Source: Paracyclopina nana
Taxonomy: Eukaryota > Arthropoda > Copepoda > Cyclopoida > Cyclopettidae
Length of the DNA stretch: 64,000 nucleotides
Reading direction: 5' to 3'
Assembly (NCBI GenBank): GCA_019096065.1
Contig: JAGUCH010000008.1
Coordinates: 4,221,001-4,285,000, forward strand
In this document: positions 32,679 to 45,564 of the stretch, in pieces
Layout of the letters: the number at the start of each line of letters is the position of its first letter
How positions within the stretch are numbered: position 1 is the stretch's first letter
The notes under the pieces: generated by a model
Database searches by the model: none
Seen by the model: the letters and a program-made list of their open reading frames with translations, nothing else
What the model was told of the DNA's origin: nothing
Made by a program: the position numbers and the translations under genes

Positions 32679-33423
32679 ATGGCTCTCAAGGTATATATAA
32701 CACATTTAATACTATCAAAGATCTTTTCAAGAAATTGGTGAAATTTTTCAGGTCGCCCTTTCCGCTGCCCTTCTGGCTCTTGCCACCGCCCACCCCGTGG
32801 CTGACAGCCCCGCCCCCGCCCCTTATGGCCCCCCTGCCCCCTACCACGCCCCCGCCCCCTACCACGAAGACCCCATCCTTCCCCCTGTGTACAACTACGA
32901 GTATGGAGTGAACGATGCCAACTACGGCCCCGTGTTCAGCCACACTGAGAACCGCGACAACTACGACACCGCCGGAGAGTACCGTGTCAACCTTCCCGAT
33001 GGCCGCGTCCAAATCGTCTCCTACAAGGCCGACACCAACGGATTCATCGCTGATGTCAGGTACGAGGGTGAGGCCTCTTACCCCGAAGAGAAGGAGTACA
33101 AGCCCGCCTACCACCCCGCCCCCGCTCCCTACAAGCCCGCCCCTGAGCCCGCACCATACAAGCCCGCTCCCGCTCCCTACAAGCCCGCTCCCGCTCCTTA
33201 CCACCCAGCTCCCGCTCCCTACCACCCTGCCCCCGCTCCCTACCACCCCGCCCCCGTCTACCACTCCGCCCCCGCCTACAAGCCAAGGACCTACTCCTTC
33301 AAGCCCGTCGTTGAGGCTGCCGCTGAGGAGCCCGCTGCACCCGCTGCTGAGGAGCCCGCTGCCCCAGTCGAAGAGGAGGCCGCTGCTCCAGTCGAAGAGG
33401 AGGCCGCTGTTGCTGATGCTTAA
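32679..33423 (+). CDS. Cuticle protein with Rebers-Riddiford chitin-binding domain
   Basis: Exons are 32679-32690 (MALK) and 32752-33423, 227 residues. The tiny first exon interrupting the signal peptide is the classic arthropod cuticle-gene layout. The signal peptide runs to about residue 18 (ends ATAHP). The RR domain lies at about 51-110 (YNYEYGVND ... GEYRVNLPDGRVQIVSYKAD ... GFIADVRYEG). The HTENRDN segment is closer to the RR-2 type of hard cuticle. After it come tandem PAPYKPAP/PAPYHPAP repeats (about 125-185) and an acidic Ala/Glu/Pro/Val tail with repeats of PVEEEAA. It would be secreted and bind chitin in the exoskeleton. Third codon positions are overwhelmingly C or G, unlike neighbours, suggesting very high expression. 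TATA box upstream and AATAAA at 33595-33600 complete the unit. Confidence 0.93.
33120..33285 (+). repeat. Tandem coding repeats (PAPYKPAP/PAPYHPAP)
   Basis: Imperfect repeats based on CCCGCTCCCTACCACCC encode alternating PAPYK and PAPYH units within the cuticle protein. Copies are near identical at the DNA level, so length variation between alleles is likely. Confidence 0.85.
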
Positions 33424-33594
33424 ATAAGTCGCTTTTCCCTCTCCCAGCTCTCTCGCTTGAGGTGCGGTACCTCTTCTGTGATCTTCACCCTTCTACACTC
33501 GTTACAACAAACCGACTTTTATTTAAGAAACATTTCTTAATTATTCCCCTCTCTCTGTTTCTCTCCTATAAGCAACTAAGTTGCATACCCGCTA

Positions 33595-33600
33595 AATAAA
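33595..33600 (+). terminator. Polyadenylation signal of the RR cuticle gene
   Basis: AATAAA about 170 bp after the stop codon, followed by a T-rich stretch (TTGATTTATTT). Confidence 0.7.
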
Positions 33601-35255
33601 CGCCGTTGATTTATTTCACCAAAGTGCCTTCAGTACGTGTGGAATATGCGCCAGTCAACGATTTATGAGGATAGATCTTGCGGTCATTTTGGCCCAAGGG
33701 GATTTCCGGTTTGCCCGTTTTGATGAGTGTACCCACATTAACAACGTGCTAGACGATGGGCTAGGGGTTATGATTATGCCACTGGGCAATAAATAATTCA
33801 TTTGGGAGGCTGTAATTCATGTGTTGACTATGCACCGAAAAGGAATTCTTCTCGCAGCCTTGAAAAAAATCTTGGCTATTGTATCAAATGAAAAATCTTT
33901 CCTGCTTGAGTCTGCTGCTATTATGATATTTTTTGTCAACTTTGTACATTATTCAGTCCTTTTGGCTCAAGACAATTCATAGTTTTCCGTCTGGCAGGAG
34001 GCAAAACTTGGCCGAGTTGCTAAAAGGGAAAATAGCTGCTTTTGCTAATGACTACATCAAACAGAAATCCAACACCTAAAGTGTTATGTCACATATCGAA
34101 TAGCCATTGATACAATGAAATGACATTGATCTTTTTAAAAATATTTTGGCTAGTCATGTGTGAATGTCGACATTTTCACGCGATCCCTTTCTTTTCCGGA
34201 TCAATTTATCCAGATTTATCCTCCCAAAAGTATCATCAAGGATTTGCTATAATTTTTTTATTTTTCTGTCAAATTGCTGTAGGAAAAATTACAAAGAGGA
34301 TATAAAGCTTAAAAACACGTGAAATCAATTAAGCTCTTTTCAGGTAATTTCTAGTGTAGTGAATTATTTACACTTGCACTACATGTGTAGTATACCTGTA
34401 AAAGCATTGCAATTGCAAAAACTTCTATTTAAACAGGTCTTGTAGTTGAACTTCAAAGCATTTTTCTTCTTCTGAATGAAACACACCTTCAATCTTACTT
34501 AGGTAGCGTCTATACAAATATAGTAGTGTAATGCATCAAATTCTTTGGAATTGGTGGGTGTCAGGGCAAGAGCAGCATATATATTGCAGCATTGTACATC
34601 ATGCAGGGCTACAACGTATTTTGATCCTGGCAGTGAAACCTGGCCGGGCTCGACTATAGAACACAGTCGACCAAGCTGCTTTATTCTACTTGTTGCACAG
34701 GCTACATGTGCGTGTGTGTGTGCCTGGGAGTTAGCTGCGTTGCTCCTCTCAAAATTAAACTTACCCCACATTTTTGTTTGTGACCATTTAATGCAAATTG
34801 CAAGTGTTTGCATAGGCTGAAAATGCAAGCATTCGGAAGTTAGTCACACTGGTAAAGTAAGTTTCTATCCTGTAGCAAGCATGGCCCTTTTTGGCTTTCC
34901 ATTCAATGCTCTTTTTCAAAAATGTGACCTATTTATTTAAAGGCATCACAGTGCTGGATCTTTATTGAACGTATACATACGTCTAACGCAACTGTTTTCA
35001 GAGCTAAATGGAGCATTTCATTTGTGGGATATTTTTTTGCCAAAAAAAGTTACCGCAAACTACCAAAGCTAATGGTCACTAACTTTTTAAAATGTACACA
35101 ATTATTGGGGCTTTGTAAGCATTTCAAAAGGCTGGTGAATAAAATATTAGTCATGCGAAGATAAGAAAATGTCGATAAAATTACAGGTTTCCAGCTCAAA
35201 GTCACCGCAAGCTTTAATTGAGCAGTTGGAGTGAGTGAAAAAACCACCATTCAAA
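33601..35255. other. Intergenic, nothing recognised
   Basis: AT-rich DNA with a short GT microsatellite near 34710-34721. No gene or RNA signature. It includes the unseen promoter of the innexin gene. Confidence 0.5.
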
Positions 35256-36852
35256 ATGGCTGGCATCGTGGGCCTTTTTGCCTCGATTGGAGAGCATATC
35301 CCAGTGTTGAACAAGGCCAAGATCCAGCAACCCGATCCGGAAGGCTACGTTAATTCATTCCACTATCGTGGGAGTGTGATACTAATTATGGCTTTTTGCC
35401 TGTTGGTTACCTGCACCGAGTGGATATCTGGAACGGATTCAAAAATTAATTGCCTTCACCACGGAGCAATTCCTGATAATGTCATAGAGTCCTACTGCTA
35501 CATAATGGGGACATTTTCTGTTCCCAAACACTATGTGGATTTTGACACTGAGGTAATTACTGCACAAACTGTATTGACACGTTGTGAACTGACTCAGAAT
35601 TAATCCTGGCTTCCAGATTGGCCACCATGTGGTTGAAACTGGCGTAGGCCCTTATACTAAAGATGACTACATTTCCATCAAAGCTTACTACCAATGGGTG
35701 CCTTTTGTGCTCTTCCTTCAAGGCATGATGTTCTATATACCTCACATCGTTTACAAGAACTTTGAGAACCGAAAGATTCTCCTCATGATCACTGGGCTGA
35801 ATCAGTGGAACATGGACGATGATGATCGTTATTCCAAAGAAAAAAACTTGGCTGATTACCTCATTGAATCTCGCGGAGGCCACAAAACTTGGTGCCTCAA
35901 ACTTATTGCTGCTTCCTCGCTTTACCTCGTAAAACCTATCCATATCTTTGTAGCATGACTTTCATAACTCTTTATTTTTTTAGGTAAATGTAATTGGCCA
36001 AATATTCTTTACTGACTGCTTTTTGGGGTATGAATTTTCCACATATGGAGTGTCGGCAGCTAGCTTCCTCGAGGAGAACAATGACAACAGAATTGACCCC
36101 ATGTCCAGAATCTTCCCTAGAATGACCAAATGCACTTTCAAAAAGTATGGTCCTTCTGGAACCGTCCAGAATCACGACGCTCAGTGCATTCTACCCATCA
36201 ATATCATCAACGAGAAAATCTATGTTTTCCTATGGTTTTGGTTCTGCATCCTCACTGGCATCACCATTGTGGACTTTATTTTCACAATCCTGTAAGGACA
36301 ACTTCAAAAGAGTTTTTTTCACAGTTTTACTTTGCATTCGTTCCAGCCTCACCTTTTCCAAAAGAGCAAGATATATTATAATTTCCAGAAAGCTTAAGCT
36401 AAGCCCTAAATGGAAAGCAGCTAAGGTTGATGTCCATTTAATGGCAGACAGCATTGACTATGGTGACTGGGCAGTGATGTACCAGCTCCTTAAGTAAGAA
36501 ATGTTTCATTTACAAATTATATTCAACAAAAATTAAAACGTCTCAATCAGGAATATGGATTCCCTTATATTTATGGAGTTTTGCGAACACTTCACTGATG
36601 GACTGGAGAAGGAGCAGGCCAGAGTAAGCATAATGATGTACCTAAAGGTTAAATTGAATCATGATTTTGTTCACTTAGCTGAGTGGCACTGATGAACTGA
36701 AATTAAAAGACTTCCTCGAAAATAGCCAAGAGAATCTCAACAAGTCAATGGAAGACTCCATTCCTGATAAGAAAGATGATTCCTTTTTGACCATCGGTGA
36801 TGGCCAATATCTCAACTCAAACACTGCTTCTGCAAAGGAGAGCGAAATTTAA
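35256..36852 (+). CDS. Innexin (gap-junction protein)
   Basis: Exons are 35256-35552, 35617-35928, 35984-36291, 36347-36493, 36551-36623 and 36679-36852. All phases agree, giving 436 residues, within the usual 360-480. Innexins have four membrane helices and two extracellular loops and oligomerise into gap junctions or hemichannels. The first loop has CLHHGAIPDNVIESYC with two Cys. The invariant family motif YYQWVPF stands at about 123-129 at the start of TM2. After the cytoplasmic loop come SSLYLVNVIGQIFFTDCFLG (TM3 region) and the second loop with two Cys (CTFKKYGPSG ... HDAQCILPI). TM4 is FLWFWFCILTGITIVDFIFT. The start KMAGIVGLFASIG fits the short cytosolic N terminus. The C-terminal tail is acidic and ends KESEI. 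Introns are 55-64 bp. It converges on the Dachs-like gene, whose stop is 136 bp away on the other strand. Confidence 0.95.
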
Positions 36853-36958
36853 GTATTACACAAGAGACCTACTCAGCCAGATATTTGGAGGGGATGGAAG
36901 AAAGTGTTCACTACATGAAACAAACAATGCCATTTCAAATGTTTAACAAAAAATATTT

Positions 36959-36964
36959 TTTATT
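36959..36964 (-). terminator. Candidate polyadenylation signal of the Dachs-like gene
   Basis: AATAAA on the minus strand (TTTATT on plus) 24 bp past the stop. An ATTAAA on the plus strand at about 36967 could serve the innexin, so the two 3' ends probably overlap. Confidence 0.5.
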
Positions 36965-36987
36965 GAATTAAATAATGATAATTTTGA

Positions 36988-39900
36988 CTAGAGTGGCTGC
37001 TTGAGCTCCAAATACATGAAGGGCACATGGATGGTGTGATTGTTCTTCTCCACAACCAAATGTCCTTTTTTCTGTGAGTTGCCAATGACTATCACAGTTT
37101 CTCCTTTCCTCAGGGGCACCTCAAAATGTTGTCCAATATCTACATGAAAGAAAATTGATTATACTATAGCTGTAGGTATATTTCATCAAAAAAATCCTTA
37201 CCAGGATAGTTGTACTTCATGATTCTGGTTTGAGGAAAAGTGATCTTTTTCCCACCTGCAACTGTGTATGGTCTGCTCGGTGGAACTGGAGGGGGTCTCT
37301 CCTGCAATGATAAAACCCAGAACAATTGACCCTTACTCAAGATTTGATTTATTATTGTATTACCAGATCTAAGCCAAAGAGGGAGCAGGTCTGCTGGATT
37401 GTCTGAAAATCACATTTGTCTTCCCTGTTGAGAGGAGGAGGAGTGCCTGAAATTGGCTTTGGTCTCTCACTTCTTTGGTGCTGCATCCAAAGCACATTGA
37501 GGTTGTTTTGGTACTCAGGGGAGCCACTCAAGACAAGATTGTTATTGTTTGTGAAAGATTTCCTATCATTTCTCCTACACTTGTAACTTCTCCAGTGCTT
37601 CTGGATGAGTGAGGCAGATTTGTGCCTCTTTATTTGCCTAAGCAGTTCCAATTGCTGCCTGGCTCCCTCACTGAGGAAGATGTGCTTCCTGCCATGAGCC
37701 CAGTCAGTGTTGTTCTTGAATTGGCTCCTGTTGATCAAATACTTGGCCAGTTTGCTGTAGCTGTCCAAAATCAGCTCACAGTCCTCCACTGACTTTGTCT
37801 CTGATCTGTGAAGGCTCTTCATGGGATATGCCAATGACATGTACCTAGCATTGAAGGCCTTGAACCTCATTCTGTGAGGAAAGCCAGAGGCCATCAGGTT
37901 GACGGTCTCCAAGACTTGCAGTGATCTGATTTGGTTGGCAACAAAGCTTCTGTCAAAAGTGGTTGGGGAGTTTGCATCATTGGGGCTGATGCATCTGACA
38001 AAATGGGGTTTGGCATGAACAAGAGTTCTCAACAGGTTGTCCAGCCTTGTGTGAAAATCTTGAGTCAATGTTGAAACTGGCTCATCTCCATTTAGCAAAG
38101 TATCAGAGTGGCCATTGATGTGGGAGGCTGTGGTGGGAGAGATTCTGAAGCAAGCCCCTCTTGGTTCAAATGAGTTGCCTCCATTGGAGAGACTTCTCAT
38201 TTCATTCCCAAAGAGATGTGAGGCAAAGCCAAAATTGCAATTCTCCTTGGAGAACACACAGACCAAGTCATCCGGAATGACATCTCGGTTTGTATCAAGG
38301 AAAGTAGACGCATCATACACAACGGATCCGGCATAATGATGAATCCCAAAGGTTCTCGATGTATCACAGTATTTGGGCTCAAAGAGCTTTTTGTTCTCCT
38401 TGTGCTGCACTTTGACTTTTTGCACATACGTCTCTGGACATCCACTTACTGAGCACTCCACGTCAAGCATGCTTAGCAAGCCAGTTCTCTGCAAGGCAAA
38501 TGGGGAAAAAATTGAGAAATCTGCATATCAGAGTAATATGGTATGTGGTGACGTACGAGTGATGAGATCAAATCGATGCATGGCACGTTGTCCACATATT
38601 CAATCGTGACATCGTAAGTGATGCCCTCTTCTTTGCAAGATTCCACGGAAGACTTGAAAATGTGAGTGTTGTAAAAGTGCTGCATGGTCTCGGAGCACAG
38701 GTTTATGCAGAGCTGCTCCAGCTGGCTGGGTTTACTGTCTTCGAAGCCAAACATGTCCAATATTCCAATAAACCCATCTGTGGCATGTCTGAGTGCGTGA
38801 TTTAACAGGGCCATCGATCGGTTGGATTTTCTGGAGCTCGACGTTCCAATTGTTGAAGCATGGTGACTTGCAACCTAGTGTACAAAAAGAAGTAGTTGTG
38901 GATTATGTCAAACCGTTAATTTCGTCGCGTATGCTATACGTACCTCGTGGTGAATCGAGTCTGTTGATTCTGTGCTCATTGTTGTCCCAGTGGTTGGTCT
39001 CTTCAAGCTATTGGCTCTTCTGACAATGGTGGCAACAGTTCGGCAATAAAGGGCCTTGGCAAGGGCATTTCTCGTGGCATTGCACTGAAAAATGGTGAAT
39101 TAATAATATGCCACCTCGGAATACAAAAGAATTGAAAAATGGGCAATTTTTGGGGCTCAGGTGAAGGCAACTGGCAATTTTGCTGTCACCACTAAAGTAT
39201 ATACTCTGGGTTTTTTCTGCTCACCAAATTTGCATCTGACATAGATTTGACAGGTTGGCCTCTCATGCTGTGCGTTCTGGTCGTGATGCCCTGCCACAAG
39301 AGGGTGGTGGAAATGCCAAGAAGCCTTGCCACAGTGTTGAGCTCATCCTTGCCTATGATATCAATGTCAAAGGAATCGTCCATGCCCAGCCTGGGAGCAA
39401 ACTCCACATTGCCCAGTAAGAGTATGGCACTCAGAACGCGAACCACATCCATAAAAGGGATGCCCAGCACAGCCAGACTCGACTTGAAGTCAGCAAAGCG
39501 TTGGCAGTCCGCAGCCTCATCTTGACGAGTGTCACCAATATTCAAATACATCAAATCTTGAATGGAGTAGTTGTCAAGCCCCAATTGCACGCGTTCTTCC
39601 AGGCTCAAGCCAGCCATCATTTGGTAGAAAATGTGATAGGATTTCTCAGTGGGGGGCGGCTTTACAACCCGACCCTGAAAAAATTACGCATTCAGCAAAC
39701 CTGACCGCTGTGGTAGTAGCAAATGCGATTAAAAATTCACCTGGTCTAGGAAATAGCAGTGGATTTTGGTCCTGTACAACGCACCATCAGAGACTTGAGC
39801 CTCGATGAAGTGGCCGATTCGCGAGGACTCTTTGTTGGTCGTGGTCTGAGCACTGCCCAGTGATCTGAGGACTGTGAAAGCTGCAGAGAGCTGCTTGAAC

Positions 39901-42900
39901 GTGTCAGATTCGTGGCCTCCCGCAACGGCAAACAGTTGCCTCAGAAGCACCATTGAAGAGTGAGTCTTGCCACTCCCACTGGAGCCAGAAACGATGATGG
40001 TTTGAGGGTAGCCCGTCTCATTCTGAAGCCTCACTGCCTCGTCCACAACTTTGGCCAGCTCTGGACACTTGTCAGCTACTTCAGCAGTTGAGGTCAGGGT
40101 CAGAGGGTTTCCAACATTTTGATGCGAGTTGACTGACAAAACGACTGGGCCAACATTGGTCTATATAACATAGATAAAATGGAGATGATGCTCAAGGTTA
40201 AATTATCGCATGATGATCTGGCCCCAAAATTACACCACTGCACAGCAAACAGCCTAAAATACTCTTTCCCATTTTCATGAGAGCCCAAGAAGGAGTGCAG
40301 ACATTTTAAGGGCAAGCCGCAATAGTTGAAGATTACTGTAAGAAGAACGAGTATTTACACTCGCGAGCTCTGGTAACTAATTGCACCTTTGGACAAATGA
40401 TGGTGGGGTCAACTCTGACCTTCTTTTTTGCTTGCCATGCAAATTGCATTCTGCTTTGTTTATGCACTCCATTTAGTATCTTCGAGATGGAGCTGGCTTG
40501 CTCCGATTCTCCGAAATGGCGTGATGCGATCGTGAATCATGAAATTTGAGAGCTTGCTTCAGCGTAAACTGACAAAAGAAACACATACAGCACTAGCTTC
40601 TAAAAGTCGACCTCTCCTTTCAGAGAACAAAAAAACACACACCAAATAATTTGACAGCATGAAAGGATTTTCGGCCAGAAAGAGATCATTAATTCACCAG
40701 TTGGAGAATCTACCGATATCGTTAATGGTATAAAATCGAATTTGGGCTCGGAATTGAATTATCCTCTCCACAAAAGTTTGAGGGCTGAGTGAGGAGGAGT
40801 TAATAAGTTCGAGTCCAAAAAATGATCGCATGACAACATGACAAATGGGAGTCTGAGAAGAATTTTCATTTTTCAAGCAGTCAGAAATAATGGCTCGTTT
40901 TGTTGCAGGAGGAGATATCGAGTAGTAGATCGTTGCATCTCCTTTGTCTCATGGAATTGATAAAATTGGCTTCTCATTACCCCATCAGCGCATGAGAAGT
41001 GGAGAAGTGTAATTTCGGGGCAATCTCAATTATCAAATCTGGCCGCTAAGTGTAAATATCTTGGGCTAAAATCTGGCGGTACGTGACTTCGAAAAATTAA
41101 AGGAGCACTTACGAAATACTTTTGGTTGAAAAATCTCGACTGCAGAGTGCGAATCACAGCGTCCTCACTCAAGGGTGGCTCCAAATGGATGAGATCATCA
41201 ATTTCGGCCAATTTGGACCTTTTGGCTTCCTCGGCGGCCATCTTTTCCCTCTTGGCCAAACGCACTTCTGGTGGGGTACGGGGTCGCATCCGCGAAAAGG
41301 CCCCGCCTTCGCTGCCAAAATGGGCCACCACGCCCCCAGAGAGGGAGGGGCTGGTGTTATTCGAGCTCTGAGTTCTGCTCGAGTTTATCGAGGCTGACGG
41401 TCTTGGAATGGGCTGATGAATGTTTGAATAGTTGTGCTGGATCGTGCTGACCGGCTTGGGTGGCGACTGATCGGCATGCTGCTGCTGCTGCTGTTGACAT
41501 GAGTCAATGTTTGGTGTCATGCCTGGAAGAGAGCAATATTGGTACTGATTTGCTGATGAGTTTCTTCGACGCCGACTCATTCAAGGATAGGCATCGTTAA
41601 GGCAATGCGCGCTAAGCTTGAGCCACACTAGGGAAAATGGCGAATATTTTCAGCGAATAGGCACATAGATTCAGAGAACGCGGAGAAAGATGCGAGATCT
41701 CACGAATTGATAGAGCCATTTTTTGCCTTGATTTGGAGCCTGCAACCAATTAAGCTGCAGGCTTGAAAATGTGCAAAACTGCGAGGTTTGAGGCCATATT
41801 TGTATTGGATTGTCATTGAGGTATTGCTCAAAACTCGTCATCCCACATACTACTACTGCTGCAATGCACCTCCAAAGCTCATAAAGTGTCATTGTTGAGT
41901 AAGTAAGTATAGTTTTCTGCAGAGATTACGAGATCCTCTCAAGGACTCGCGCGAGTTTCTTTTTAGAAAATGAAATAATAATAATAATGGCTCCAATGAC
42001 ATGCCAGCAATCTCATGAATTATGGAGGTCAAATATGCGGTGGGGGAATCATCGCGTCTTCCCCCACAAAGATAATGAGAAAATGATCAGTTTAATGGGC
42101 TAAAGAAGCAGCAGCGTACCTTGCAGGTGATAATTGTTGGTGGGAGGCAAAGTAGGATTGTCCTGGTCGTGAAGGCAATTTCGAAGGCCAACGAGGCCGG
42201 TGCTGAGGGTCTTCAGCCGGTGCTGCAGGTTCACAGCTTCTCCGCTAGATGTCGCATCTGCAAGACGTTGAAAATATCATCAGAAGATAAATAGTGGAAC
42301 ATCTCCTAGGGTCCCGAAGGCACGAAATTGCTGATAAAGCACCATAACTCTTTGTCTCGTAGCTTGCAGTGGTGGCAAGCTCTTCACAAAATTGCTTGCC
42401 TGCAGCAAAGACTCGACCTGGATGACTTCTGACCAAAGTCAATAATTATGCTGCTCGCTTCAGCAACAGCAGCAGCAGTTCAAGAAATGGCCGAAAATTA
42501 CACACTCTGAAAAACTACTAAAATAAAGTGTGCAAAGACACCAAACGACCTGGAGTCACTTTGGAGTCCACACTGGGCCACGATCATCATGCAGATCCGG
42601 TTGCGTGCAGTGAGCAAAAACTAATAAATACCGAAAATTCCCTTTAATTATTATGTACAGTTGACCGACTAGTGTGCCGGTCAAATCAAAGAGGTCAAGC
42701 AAAGCTAGCTGCTGAACGAGGGATATTTTCCTCTATGGAATAACAATAGAAAGTTGACCAACGCGTGATAGTTCATTAATTTTGACACCTTGGGTCACGA
42801 TTTCTCGTGTGAGGTCCAACCTACTTTTAATATTAACCGACTCACCAACGACGACGATCATTTAAAAAATGCCGCAGATTTTACTACGCGAATTCAACCG

Positions 42901-45564
42901 TGAGAAACATTCGGCTAATTAGCATCATCAGCAAATTCTGTTGCATTTTCTCGGCGGGGCTCAGAGATGCCAAGCTAAATCGCTCGTTTTTCCCTTCGAA
43001 AAGCGTGCTGGCGCTACGAGCAAAAAGTGACAAAAGTGCGGGGTTGTCACGACAAAAAGGCAATTTTAATCGATCATCGTGGCTAAAGCAAATTCTACGT
43101 CCGCCCACGTTAGTATGTGACTGGCCTGATTTTTCTCCAACAAGTTCATTATTTATCAGAAGAAATTCCCCGAGTTTGCAGCAGAGGAAAATATACCTAC
43201 TATCTTTCTTTAGCATATTAAACAGTATCGCATACGGACCGCCCACTGTGCGCGCAAAATGCAGCCGAAGCATAATTGATGTGAATTCATTGCAATCACT
43301 ACCAAGATGAATTTCTGAATTGATAATAAGCTATGTTAATAGAAGAGACTAGCTGGCTTTAATAGACCTCAGCGTAGAATAGATATTTAAGCAGCTGCAG
43401 CAGAACAAAAAACCGCGCTTGAATATTCAAAGAACCAATCATTGACGAAAAAAGAGCTGGATCATTTTACCGAAAAGGGATGATAATGATGAGGCGTTTG
43501 AAGTTTCGCCGCGCAAGTCGAAAAACGCTCAATTGAAAAGGATGATCAGAACAAATAAAGCGTAGCTTTGACATCCCCGAAATTAGCCACAAATTCTTTG
43601 TTTTCCATCTGGAAACGGACATGCCAATGGTTCCAAGCGGACCAGGAAATTCCTTTGGCGTGTGAAAAACCGAAAAATCCACCCGTCCTCGCTCGGAGAA
43701 GATTTAAAATTGTCAAATTACACGCGGCCAAGAATGTGACAATACTAATTTTTGTACGTGCATGCACTCGTGCAAAAATACTTTTGAAGAAGAGTTCTTG
43801 TCTGGGTGGTCCAAAAATTATTACCCAGGAATCTTTTGCCAAATAACAAATTTGACTGCCGGCGGCTAAGATTTTCGTTGATCTACAAATCTTGTGCTCA
43901 GAGCTGACTTGAAATAGAAGACTTTAACTTTTATTGCAGCTACTCCTGCCAGGATCAGATGTCATTGGCCATTTTAACTGCTGAAGGCTAATTGAGTTTC
44001 CAAGGTGTCCTTTTTTGTGGCTGCTGTCTCCAAATCGAAAAAAATGCTCCTGCTAATCGCTTCTCACACCCATTTTCAGCAAACCATTACTAGATGCGCG
44101 TTGCGCAAAGAATCTCCGCCCTAAGCTAAAAATCAGTACCAGCTGCTGCCACTTCCTTTTCTTCCAAGGAAAAAAGCTCCCAGAAAACGCTACCCAAAAA
44201 TGACGGTTTGTCTCAAAGCCACATTTGGCTCGCTACTACACATCATACCTAAAAATGGAACCTGCTGATAACTAGCACGTGACGGGACTTTGCCTTAAAT
44301 AGAGCAATAAAAGCTCCTTTTCAACAGCGATCACCCAACGCTTTAATTTCATTTACAACCCGTGTCTGGCCCTGGAAAAAAGAAGCCTAAAATTCAATTC
44401 TTGTAGAGCGAGGGCCGAAAAAAGGTTAAGAAAAAGAGGCAGCTTTTAAAAAGAGGTGACAACTCACTAAGAGGTTTTGCCGCCGCCCTACTGAAGACAC
44501 ATGTTCGAGCTTTTATCGCCTCGAGAAAATCAACCAGCTCTTTTTGCCAACTTTTTAAAGTCACGACGAGTTTACGTTGATTGAGCTTTGGAGATGACGG
44601 CGCTCAAAGCCTATTTAAGGTAGCCACCACAGAATAGCTCTATTAGGAAATGCACATGGCAAGGTATTAGGGGGAAAAAATTAGCATCAAAATCCGGATT
44701 CAGCAAAAGTTTCTCTCAGATGGCTGACAACATCTATGCCACAAGAAGAAACCCGAACCAGCTCAAGTTTGCTCATAAAACTTGCTGACAACTCTCAAGT
44801 CTCCCCCATGAATTTGGCTGACACAGAAAGGAGAAGAAGCTGAGAGAATGCAAATGAAAACGCATCACATGATGATAATAAGGTCGGAAAACTAGTTTCA
44901 AGTCTAGTTTTTTGAGGTACAATTAGCGCTACCACATCGGAACCTTTGTAGTTGATAATAAGCTCACATGACAATAATAGAGCGACAATAGGCAGAAGAT
45001 CAAAGAGGAGAAACGCGCATCAAAAGTAGCAGGAGAAGGTAATTCAAAAGCGCGCAAGACTTTTCGAGCGTTTGTATGGAAATTGTTATGACTGAGGGTC
45101 CGGTAATCCATGGGTTTTGTTTGAGGGTGACCGACAGTCAAACATACAATTTTAGTCTAAAAACTGGCCAATGCTGCCCCGCTGCGCTCATTGTACAAAA
45201 AGCCCCTTTGACGAACCTTCGACTTGACTCCTTGCTAAAACTGCTGACGATGCCCAGAGGAGGAGAAATGCTCATAAAAATGAGCGATTTCAACGACAAC
45301 CGGGTGAAACACACAAAAAGCAAAGTGGAATTAGCAAGCGCGCGCAGCCACAATAAATGACACGTACATTTCTCGGAGAGTTCAACGCGCGGAGATTACG
45401 AAAACAAACGACTATTGTGATGGGGTCTCCTTACCCTGGAGCCGTTTCTCGGTGTCCCAGAACTTTTGCAGCTCGTTGAAGTACTTGTCGAGCATGTAGA
45501 CCTTCGACATGCCGGAGATGGGCTGAGGCTGCGAGGGCTGCGAGGCTGTCGAGGTCGAATGCAT
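36988..45564 (-). CDS. dachs: Class XX unconventional myosin, Dachs-like
   Basis: Ten exons: 45564-45435, 42257-42120, 41522-41113, 40160-39741, 39674-39225, 39084-38944, 38874-38557, 38488-37364, 37301-37202, 37139-36988. All nine junctions agree in phase, giving 1127 residues. A roughly 220-residue N-terminal region (polyQ near 99-104, Arg/Pro-rich) precedes the motor. Motor landmarks: TNVGPVVLSVN entry, P-loop GSSGSGKT (about 285-292), switch I NKESSRIG (about 335), switch II DMFGFE (about 603), and HFVRCISPND. One IQ motif (IQKHWRSYKCRR) lies near 963. The C-terminal 50 residues (LRKGETVIVIGNS ... VPFMYLEL) resemble an SH3 fold. Long N terminus, one IQ and short tail fit class XX. Dachs of Drosophila acts at cell junctions in Fat/Dachsous polarity and Hippo growth signalling. 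The start is uncertain: in-frame ATGs also occur at 45807 and at the MSKVYML methionine. Confidence 0.85.
42258..45434 (-). other. Large first intron of the Dachs-like gene
   Basis: About 3.2 kb between coding exons 1 and 2, far longer than the gene's other introns. Short frames on both strands (for example near 42900-43310 and 43550-43850) show no protein signal. It may hold regulatory DNA. Confidence 0.65.

Noticed and set aside
32686-33286. Long minus-strand Gly/Val/Arg-rich frames
   Set aside because: Mirror images of the GC-rich Pro/Ala/Tyr repeats in the cuticle gene. The low-complexity Gly-Ser-Gly pattern is a strand shadow.
41524-41580. Start of the Dachs-like protein at ATG 41580
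   Set aside because: An excellent acceptor (TTGCTCTCTTCCAG) lies within this frame at 41523 and joins in phase to an exon at 42257-42120 and another at 45564-45435. The ATG at 41580 is therefore intronic.
42884-43846. Overlapping frames on both strands of 92-136 codons
   Set aside because: Inside the large first intron of the Dachs-like gene. Both strands are open about equally, with no recognisable content.
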